Source of the DNA: CAZKYX01 sp964557125
Lineage (GTDB): Bacteria; Patescibacteriota; Microgenomatia; Levybacterales; GWA1-39-11
Reading direction: 5' to 3'
Assembly: GCA_964557125.1 (NCBI GenBank)
Contig: CAZKYX010000012.1
Span: 1-36,255, forward strand
DNA: 36,255 bases
Shown: one piece after another, positions 31,633 to 36,255 of the stretch
How the letters are laid out: every line of letters starts with the position of its first letter
Numbering within the stretch: position 1 is the stretch's first letter
Position numbers and translations under genes: made by a program
The notes under the pieces: model-generated
Told to the model about the DNA's origin: nothing
Seen by the model: only the letters and a program-made list of their open reading frames with translations
Databases searched by the model: none

Positions 31633-32808
31633 ATGTTTAGATCGTATAAATATCGAATACTGCCAACCAAATCACAAAAAGATTTGATTGCAAAGCATAT
31701 TGGTAGTAGTAGATTTATATACAATCTTGCTTTAGAAACAAAAACAACTGCATACATAGGGTCTAAGCACAACTTTTCTCCTTTTGATTTAATTAAGCAA
31801 CTTCCTGATTTAAAAAAAGAATGTAAGTGGTTGAAGGAAGTAAATAGTCAATCTTTACAGCAATCTATACAGAACATGGACATCGCCTTTAAGAAGTTTT
31901 TTAAAGGCGCTGGTTTCCCAAAATACAAATCGAAACATAAAGGAAGTCAGTCTTTTTCTATTCCACAAAATGTAATAGTCGAAAATAATCTTTTGATTAT
32001 TCCAAAATTCAAAGAAGGTATTAATATTGTTTTACATAGAGAAATAAAAGGGAATATTAAAAGTGCTACTATAAGTGTTACACCAACAGGTAAATACTTT
32101 GCATCAATATTGGTTGACACTAATACAGAAATTCCAATAAAAACAATGGTTGAAGAAAGTACAACAGTTGGAGTAGACTTGGGAATTAAACATTTTGCAA
32201 TTACGTCAAATGGTGAATATTTTGAAAATCCTAAAAACCTTCGCAAAGCACAAGGTAAATTAAAATACGTACAGCGTAAATATTCAAAATGCAAAGGCAA
32301 AAGAACAAAAAAACGACTTGCCTTATTGCATGAAAAAGTAGTAAATAAACGCAAAGATTTTTTACACAAAGTTTCAACTAAATTAATTCGTGAGAACCAA
32401 ACGATAGCGATTGAAACATTGTCAGTAAAAAATATGGTCAAAAACCATAATTTAGCACAAGCGATTAATGATGTAAGTTGGTCGACATTTGTATCAATGT
32501 TAGAGTATAAGTCTGATTGGCAAGGTAAGAATATACTTAAAATAGGTCGATTTTCACCATCATCAAAAACGTGTAGCTGTTGTGGAAACATAAATAAAGA
32601 GCTAACACTTAAAGACCGTGAATGGACTTGCCGTAAGTGTAATTCTGTTCTTGACCGTGATTTAAATGCGTCTATAAATATTAAATCGTTTGCTTTAAAA
32701 AACATATTGAGTGGGGGACACACTCTTAAAAATCAGGACGAACTGTTGACATTAGTCAAAGTGATGACTCCTGAAGCCAATTATGCTACACTTAGCGTTA
32801 ATGGGTAG
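31633..32808 (+). CDS. tnpB: TnpB, IS200/IS605-type RNA-guided nuclease
   Basis: The 391-residue protein is a full-length TnpB. The RuvC residues are present: D182 in VGVDLGIKH, E261 in IAIETLSVKNM, and D343 in DRDLNASINI. The zinc ribbon is C314/C317 (CSCCG) and C333/C336 (CRKC). The N-terminus FRSYKYRILPT and the HTH region are typical. TnpB cuts DNA under guidance of an omega RNA made from the 3' part of its own element. There is no TnpA in the window, so the element cannot move by itself. TATATCTTTG lies just upstream of the start. Confidence 0.95.
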   Translation: MFRSYKYRILPTKSQKDLIAKHIGSSRFIYNLALETKTTAYIGSKHNFSPFDLIKQLPDLKKECKWLKEVNSQSLQQSIQNMDIAFKKFFKGAGFPKYKSKHKGSQSFSIPQNVIVENNLLIIPKFKEGINIVLHREIKGNIKSATISVTPTGKYFASILVDTNTEIPIKTMVEESTTVGVDLGIKHFAITSNGEYFENPKNLRKAQGKLKYVQRKYSKCKGKRTKKRLALLHEKVVNKRKDFLHKVSTKLIRENQTIAIETLSVKNMVKNHNLAQAINDVSWSTFVSMLEYKSDWQGKNILKIGRFSPSSKTCSCCGNINKELTLKDREWTCRKCNSVLDRDLNASINIKSFALKNILSGGHTLKNQDELLTLVKVMTPEANYATLSVNG

Positions 32809-32860
32809 TTCATGCGTTTAAAAACGGGTATTATTTCTGATTGTATAGGAAAATAATACT
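32700..32860 (+). ncRNA. Predicted omega RNA / right-end region of the tnpB element
   Basis: In this family the guide-RNA scaffold comes from the end of tnpB and the bases behind it. Here the region after the stop contains CGTTT/AAACG (32815-32826) and a nine-pair hairpin GTATTATTT (32828-32836) with AAATAATAC (32851-32859). Exact boundaries and the guide start cannot be set from one copy. Confidence 0.4.
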
Positions 32861-32876
32861 AAAATACTGTATATTT

Positions 32877-32929
32877 GTAACGAAAATAACATTTGTAACA
32901 ATTTGTAACGATTTGTAACAGATAGTAAA
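32877..32929. repeat. Array 1 of 9-10-bp RTAAC repeats
   Basis: Core RTAAC at 32877, 32886, 32895, 32905 and 32915, with GTAAA at 32925. Spacing is 9, 9, 10, 10 and 10 bp; the flank is ATTT in four of them. It stands between the tnpB right end and the gene at 32995. The same core forms the larger array at 35053. Confidence 0.8.
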
Positions 32930-32994
32930 AAGAAGTTCTACGAAAATAATTCAATTCATTAATTAATTCACTAAAAAGTAAATTTTAAGCTAAA

Positions 32995-33306
32995 ATGAGT
33001 AACAAAACACAAGTAAGACCTATCTCAATGCAGTTAAATCAGGCTATATGCGAGATCGAAGTATTGCAAAATACTGTAAAAGAGTTGAAATCAAATTACG
33101 GCTTACTGTTGGATAAAAACCTAAATCTAAGGATGAGTAACAACGAACATTATGCCGAAATAAGGAAGCGTGACGCATTATTGGACAATGCCAGTGAAAC
33201 TATGATAAAGCAGAACCAGGAGATTAATAGGCTTGTTTCATTGCTTAATGGGGCGAAGGAAAAGATAGAAAAAAAATCATTTTTCAGGAGAATATTTGGT
33301 CTTTAG
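32995..33306 (+). CDS. Coiled-coil protein
   Basis: 103 residues, mostly one long helix (LNQAICEIEVLQNTVKELKS, then EIRKRDALLDNASETMIK) ending in a basic tail KKSFFRRIFGL. Follows array 1 by 65 bases. Function unknown. Confidence 0.6.
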   Translation: MSNKTQVRPISMQLNQAICEIEVLQNTVKELKSNYGLLLDKNLNLRMSNNEHYAEIRKRDALLDNASETMIKQNQEINRLVSLLNGAKEKIEKKSFFRRIFGL

Positions 33307-33309
33307 AAC

Positions 33310-33340
33310 TTGCGTGGTATTGGATAATTTTGTATCTTGT
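33310..33340 (+). promoter_or_regulatory. Possible promoter
   Basis: TTG at 33310 and TATCTTGT at 33333-33340 with 20 bases between, in a 72-base gap ahead of the gene at 33379. Confidence 0.4.
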
Positions 33341-33378
33341 ACCATGTAATTCAAAGGAATTAACATTTAAAATTTGAC

Positions 33379-33669
33379 ATGATGGAATTAAAAATAGGTG
33401 ATAAAGTAATGTTCAGCGACCAATCTTGGTGTCCGCTTGGATATTTGTTGGCAGGTAAGGCTTACGAAGTTGTTGGTTTGTATGCCGGATTAGAGATTCT
33501 GTTTTATGTTATGGACGAAGGCGGACATAAGTTGCTTTGTCTTTCCGATGAAGAAGAAGGTTGTGGTCACTTAAACGGGAATACTTGGACGAAGGTTGAA
33601 GCAGGAATTGTAGAGAGTATTGCCACACTGATAAAAAGCACAATGGATGCAGGAGCAAGCGACAACTAA
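33379..33669 (+). CDS. Unknown 96-residue protein
   Basis: Beta-rich start (MMELKIGDKVMFSDQSW; GKAYEVVGLYAGLEIL), resembling small SH3- or KOW-like barrels found in phage hypothetical proteins. Start may be the ATG at 33379 or 33382. Overlaps the next frame. Confidence 0.55.
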   Translation: MMELKIGDKVMFSDQSWCPLGYLLAGKAYEVVGLYAGLEILFYVMDEGGHKLLCLSDEEEGCGHLNGNTWTKVEAGIVESIATLIKSTMDAGASDN

Positions 33670-33736
33670 CATTCATTACGGATTGCCGCAAAATATATCT
33701 TTGCTGATACTGTATGTGTCGCAGAAGATAAAAAAG

Positions 33737-34042
33737 ATGCCAATAGGTATAGAGAAGCAAAGGTCAATGGAGTACAATAGGACGGCGTGGTATTTTGAAG
33801 ATCACATTGAGAAATTGCACTTATTGAACTTTGAAGTTGAGTACCAAGACGATTGGTTTTTGCATATGGAGTTGCGTGAGAACGACGAAGGAGATAAGCA
33901 TAAAGTAAGGAGCGCATATTTGAAGCTAATCCAAACGGTAAGAGAAACAAATTCTCGTGGTTTTGGAACGATGGGAATGACGCAAATAGATTTAGATATT
34001 ACAGAAGAATTAAAACAAAAATTAATAGAATGTCAAGATTAA
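33737..34042 (+). CDS. Unknown protein, start uncertain
   Basis: The frame is open from an ATG at 33647, which would overlap the upstream gene by 23 bases. ATG 33737 (MPIGIEKQRSMEYNRTAWYF) gives 101 residues and better protein-like sequence; a TATCTTTGC box lies at 33695-33703 between the two. Acidic, mixed alpha/beta. Overlaps the next gene by 13 bases. Confidence 0.5.
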   Translation: MPIGIEKQRSMEYNRTAWYFEDHIEKLHLLNFEVEYQDDWFLHMELRENDEGDKHKVRSAYLKLIQTVRETNSRGFGTMGMTQIDLDITEELKQKLIECQD

Positions 34043-34230
34043 AAGAGCCGATATTTCAGCTCACAAGCAAGCACGTACTTTATTTCAATGGTAAGGCAGA
34101 GATTTTAAACATAGGAGATTGTTTTCAGTTGGCAGGATTAAAGTTGTCATCAATGGGAAATGAAAGTCCGTTCCACTACAAGGGAGAAATCATAAGGCTA
34201 CCGAACTCAATACTTAAAGAAATTGAGTAA
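34030..34230 (+). CDS. Unknown 66-residue protein
   Basis: Small, beta-like protein (ILNIGDCFQLAGLKLSS). Overlaps the previous gene; no domain recognised. Confidence 0.5.
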   Translation: MSRLKEPIFQLTSKHVLYFNGKAEILNIGDCFQLAGLKLSSMGNESPFHYKGEIIRLPNSILKEIE

Positions 34231-34278
34231 AATTAGTGGCAAAAAAGTTTTGTAATTTAATAGGAAAATCGTACCTTT

Positions 34279-34497
34279 ATGAGAGTAGCATACAAAGAAA
34301 TAACAGAGCTTATAGCTAAAGAGTATCCATGTTGCGTAAAAAACCCACAGCTCACAAAGGAAGAGTTTGACATCATATACATGAACGCAGCAGAAGGATT
34401 ATTGAGAATTGGCGTAACTGATAGCCCAAAGCTGATAACCATTATATCACACGGTAGCAAGATAACCATTGAGACCATTAAATACAAAGACCTATGA
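34279..34497 (+). CDS. Unknown 72-residue protein
   Basis: Mixed helical/beta protein (KEEFDIIYMNAAEGLLRIGV). TTTG and TACCTTTA lie immediately upstream with 19 bases between, but the start codon touches the second box, so this promoter could only give an mRNA starting inside the gene. Overlaps the next start (ATGA). Confidence 0.5.
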   Translation: MRVAYKEITELIAKEYPCCVKNPQLTKEEFDIIYMNAAEGLLRIGVTDSPKLITIISHGSKITIETIKYKDL

Positions 34498-34721
34498 TGA
34501 ACTCAGTGCATTTCATGTTATTAGGCCGAGAGCTTGAACTGAATGAGATCATTACAAAGCTCACACCATCAGACAAGCTCACAGACGTAATGGCACTAAG
34601 CCTTGCAGAAACCGAGCTAAGTGAAATAAAGATGGCACAGCAAATACTCAATGATTATGAAGCAGAGCATTTCCCACAACCAGACCCAAGCGAAATACCA
34701 TTCTGTTTCCGTTGTTGCTGA
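34494..34721 (+). CDS. Small acidic helical protein
   Basis: 75 residues (LLGRELELNEIITKLTPSDK), ending in CFRCC. Start ATG at 34494 or 34497. Last gene before the repeat-rich region. Confidence 0.5.
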   Translation: MMNSVHFMLLGRELELNEIITKLTPSDKLTDVMALSLAETELSEIKMAQQILNDYEAEHFPQPDPSEIPFCFRCC

Positions 34722-34908
34722 TAACACAAATCAATAAACCCAACTGAAATATCAATAAACGTGGGAAAACAACAAAGGTATTCAATCCAACACCCAAACG
34801 AATCCATTAATTCAACCAATCACTGAAAGTAATCTCATCAACCACTTAAAGATATATTATGAATCATTATATGTAGCCATTAATATAGCTTTTATAAACA
34901 TTTTGGTA

Positions 34909-34931
34909 GCCGTCGTCGTCGGAAAGTCAGC
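34909..34931. repeat. GC-rich 14-mer with AAAGTCAGC, copy 1
   Basis: GCCGTCGTCGTCGG at 34909-34922 followed by AAAGTCAGC. Its exact reverse complement stands at 36102-36115 and 36152-36165. Strikingly GC-rich in an AT-rich setting. Confidence 0.75.
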
Positions 34932-35052
34932 TTTTGGGATAAAAAAGTCAAAAAAATAGGAATTTGAAATTTGTGAAAGTGCCAAAAAACACGGGAAAAC
35001 ACTTTGAAAAGTCAGGAAAATGACTGAAATAATAGTATATTAAGTACAGTTT

Positions 35053-35147
35053 GTAACAAAAGTTACTAAAATAACGAAAGTAACAAAAATAACTTTAGTA
35101 ACTTTAGTAACAAAAGTAACGAAAGTAACAAAAGTTACTAAAATAAC
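35053..35147. repeat. Array 2: eleven 9-bp repeats with RTWAC core
   Basis: Cores begin at 35053, 35062, 35071, 35080, 35089, 35098, 35107, 35116, 35125, 35134 and 35143, exactly 9 bp apart each time. Consensus is roughly AAAGTAACA; variants are GTAAC, GTTAC and ATAAC. The array ends about 20 bases before the promoter at 35169, where iterons or operator sites of a DNA-binding protein would be expected. Confidence 0.88.
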
Positions 35148-35168
35148 AAAATAATAGTAAAAAGCACT

Positions 35169-35198
35169 TGACAAGTGTAGGAAAATGATTTATCTTTG
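35169..35198 (+). promoter_or_regulatory. Promoter with operator-like palindrome for the repeat-associated gene
   Basis: TTGACA at 35168-35173 and TATCTTTG at 35191-35198. The first box is the centre of the palindrome CACTT-GAC-AAGTG (35165-35177). The spacer holds one copy of AGGAAAATGA (35179-35188). The expected start of transcription is at or near the ATG at 35203, so the mRNA would be nearly leaderless. Confidence 0.8.
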
Positions 35199-35202
35199 TG
35201 GT

Positions 35203-35835
35203 ATGAAAAGCAAGAGCAAAGTAATCAGTGTAGAAGCGGTATCAATGATGAGATTACAATTTGCATCTGCTGAGTACGGTTACAAGAGTGGTAGGAGTTT
35301 CATTGAAGCGATATTGAATAGGTTGGGAAGTGATGGAGATTTGTTGATGATGGTTGCGAGAAATTTGGAATGTCAGGAAAATGATTTGGAACGCAAGGAA
35401 AATCAAAATGGCACTTCAGGAAAATCAATTTCAACTCATAGGAAAATGAATCCAGATCATAGGAAAATGATTTCAAACCATAGGAAAATGATTTCGGAAG
35501 ATACGGCAGAAGATAGCGTACCTGAAGAAGTGGAAACAAAAGAAGAAGAAGCGATGCTGAAGAGTTATAAGACAAAAGCGACCGTGCCTAATTCCGGAGC
35601 AATGAATGGGAACGACAATGGAGTGGATGCGTCTCCAGTTCCCCTTTTAACGGAAGTAGAAGGAATCAAAGGCGTACCTTCGGGTGGATACGTTGTTCGT
35701 GGAGACAAGTTGTATATGTCGTATGCGAATAAGATGTACGAGACGCAAATCGGAGATCGTGACAAAATAGTTCATCTTGAAATAGATGGCAAGAAGATAA
35801 AAATAGACACCGCCAAAAAGCTTGGCAGTATATAA
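35203..35835 (+). CDS. Probable ribbon-helix-helix DNA-binding protein encoded over an iteron array
   Basis: ATG 35203 is chosen because an in-frame ATG at 35185 lies inside the promoter. The product has 210 residues. Residues 6-45 (KVISVEAV, helix MMRLQFASAEYG, then SGRSFIEAILNRLG) fit a ribbon-helix-helix fold: strand, helix, turn, helix. Residues about 55-100 form a linker containing three HRKM units, which is where the DNA repeat AGGAAAATSA lies. After an acidic segment (PEEVETKEEE), the C-terminal 70 residues are beta-rich (GYVVRGDKLYMSYANKMYE). The role may be replication initiation, partition or autorepression. It is the last gene in the window and is followed by two terminators. Confidence 0.65.
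   Translation: MKSKSKVISVEAVSMMRLQFASAEYGYKSGRSFIEAILNRLGSDGDLLMMVARNLECQENDLERKENQNGTSGKSISTHRKMNPDHRKMISNHRKMISEDTAEDSVPEEVETKEEEAMLKSYKTKATVPNSGAMNGNDNGVDASPVPLLTEVEGIKGVPSGGYVVRGDKLYMSYANKMYETQIGDRDKIVHLEIDGKKIKIDTAKKLGSI
35375..35491. repeat. AGGAAAATSA array inside the gene, six copies at 21-22 bp
   Basis: AGGAAAATGA at 35375, 35440, 35461 and 35482, and AGGAAAATCA at 35396 and 35418. Steps are 21, 22, 22, 21 and 21 bp, i.e. two helical turns. The copies read in three different phases of the gene (QEND/KENQ, SGKS, HRKM). Two more copies lie at 35014 and 35179 outside the coding part. Confidence 0.88.
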
Positions 35836-35893
35836 GAGATCAGCATTGGCGTGTTGGTAGTTCATTGTGTTTTTTTAATTTTTCTTAAGACCC

Positions 35894-35934
35894 AGGAGCG
35901 AGTTGGTTAGTTGTGTTCCCAGCTCGTTCCTTTT
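35894..35934 (+). terminator. Intrinsic terminator
   Basis: GGAGCGAGTTGG (35895-35906) pairs with CCAGCTCGTTCC (35919-35930), 12 pairs with two wobbles plus one flanking A-T pair; a short T-run follows. Confidence 0.7.
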
Positions 35935-35979
35935 CAGAAATGGCATTTTAGTTATACCATAAAGTTTTTAGAAATCGTT

Positions 35980-36022
35980 AGCGGTTGAGTCTTCCAAATG
36001 GAAAGCTCAGCCGTTTTTTTTT
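35980..36022 (+). terminator. Strong intrinsic terminator
   Basis: 35981-35995 pairs with 36000-36014 over 15 positions (three wobbles, one mismatch) around the loop AAAT; nine T follow at 36014-36022. It probably closes transcription of the region. Confidence 0.88.
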
Positions 36023-36083
36023 GCGTGGACTTTTGCGAGCGCAGAACTCAGCCGTGTGATATGGATAATTCCCTGGGGTCTCC

Positions 36084-36165
36084 GCCGTCGAAAACTCAGC
36101 CCCGACGACGACGGCTCTGTTGCATGGGGTTCTCGGCGTGAGAAAGTCAGCCCGACGACGACGGC
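36084..36165. repeat. GC-rich hairpin and inverted 14-mer copies 2 and 3
   Basis: CCGACGACGACGGC at 36102-36115 and 36152-36165 is the reverse complement of the copy at 34909. GCCGTCG (36084-36090) can pair with CGACGGC just behind the first copy. AAAACTCAGCC and AAAGTCAGCC precede the two copies; similar TCAGCC pieces stand at 36007 and 36047. Confidence 0.75.
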
Positions 36166-36201
36166 GGTTTCCAGATCTGGATTTTTCCTGTAAGCCTGGA
36201 T

Positions 36202-36255
36202 GCCGGAGATTCCTGCCGGAGATTCCTGCCGGAGATTCCTGCCGGAGATTCCTGC
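36202..36255. repeat. 13-bp tandem repeat running off the window
   Basis: GCCGGAGATTCCT occurs four times in a row at 36202, 36215, 36228 and 36241, followed by GC at the last two bases. The true copy number cannot be known. Confidence 0.95.

Larger units (their letters stand above)
34722..35202. other. 481-base non-coding region rich in repeats, candidate origin or centromere
   Basis: No ORF. It holds ATCAATAAAC twice 21 bp apart (34730, 34751), the GC-rich GCCGTCGTCGTCGG (34909-34922), an AGGAAAATGA copy at 35014 inside AGTCA/TGACT, the 9-bp array 35053-35147 and the promoter of the next gene. The first part is poor in G on this strand. Confidence 0.6.
35836..36255. other. 420-base right end: terminators and GC-rich repeats, no gene
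   Basis: No credible ORF on either strand. It contains two terminators, the GC-rich inverted copies and the 13-bp tandem repeat. The change from AT-rich to GC-rich DNA after 36020 is abrupt. Confidence 0.7.

Noticed and set aside
31947..32723. 258-codon minus-strand ORF opposite tnpB
   Set aside because: tnpB is unmistakable on the + strand with all catalytic residues; the reverse frame is open through codon bias only.
34249..34278. Promoter TTTG-N19-TACCTTTA for the gene at 34279
   Set aside because: The start codon touches the second box, so transcription would begin inside the gene; kept only as a remark.
35053..35147. CRISPR array
   Set aside because: Units are only 9 bp and contiguous, without spacers; no cas genes.
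35185..35202. Upstream ATG for the last gene
   Set aside because: It overlaps the promoter -7 box and would not be in the transcript.

Overview
The window looks like one part of a tailed-phage (or prophage/phage-plasmid) genome from a Bacteroidota host. Every convincing gene is on the + strand. Genes are packed head to tail, often with stop/start overlaps of the TAATG, ATGA or GTGA type, and Shine-Dalgarno sites are weak. Where an operon begins, the promoter is the Bacteroidota kind (TTTG/TTGAC, about 20 bases, then TAnnTTTG). Phage identity rests on a large terminase subunit, a Rep_org_N-type replication protein, a T7 gp4-like primase-helicase, NinB-like and NinG-like proteins, a DnaQ-like exonuclease and a tyrosine recombinase. 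I cannot recognise a portal, major capsid, tape-measure or lysis gene, so the rest of the virion genes presumably lie outside the window or are too diverged to name.

Layout. 1-1100: the end of one methyltransferase and a complete DNA methyltransferase, each followed by a TAAC sequence, the first with an inverted repeat. 1152-3624: tyrosine recombinase, a possible gp3-like recombination directionality factor, small proteins and a PD-(D/E)XK nuclease. 3614-8468: a carbohydrate module with three glycosyltransferase-like proteins, a fused sugar reductase/C-methyltransferase and a small lipoprotein. 8469-8902: a non-coding block with tandem promoters, terminators, a tRNA-Met(CAT) and a two-hairpin RNA with complementary loops. 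8903-11209: HNH nuclease and replication initiator. 11253-16801: HTH regulator, small-terminase-like proteins and a row of possible structural or assembly genes, one apparently continued by a -1 frameshift on a run of nine T. 16869-26934: primase-helicase, two more methyltransferases, SF2 helicase, recombination proteins, exonuclease, a protein with an SSB-like tail, NinG-like protein and terminase. 27037-31534: small unknown genes under two nearly duplicate promoters, a pseudoknot-like RNA and a coiled-coil protein. 31633-32860: a TnpB without TnpA. 32877-34721: a repeat array and small genes. 34722-36255: the most unusual region, discussed next.

The right end carries an array of eleven 9-bp units (core RTWAC) just upstream of a promoter for a protein with a probable ribbon-helix-helix N-terminus. 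Inside that gene a second motif, AGGAAAATSA, occurs six times at 21-22 bp spacing in all three reading phases, which argues that DNA, not protein, is being conserved. Two further copies of this motif lie upstream, one in the promoter spacer. The same 9-10-bp RTAAC array recurs 2.2 kb upstream. This resembles an iteron-controlled origin, a partition centromere or an autoregulatory switch, with phage lambda O/ori and plasmid iterons as the nearest known analogies. It is followed by two strong terminators, GC-rich inverted copies of a 14-bp sequence and a 13-bp tandem repeat that runs off the window end.

All functions are inferred by reading the sequence; no search, alignment or folding program was run.
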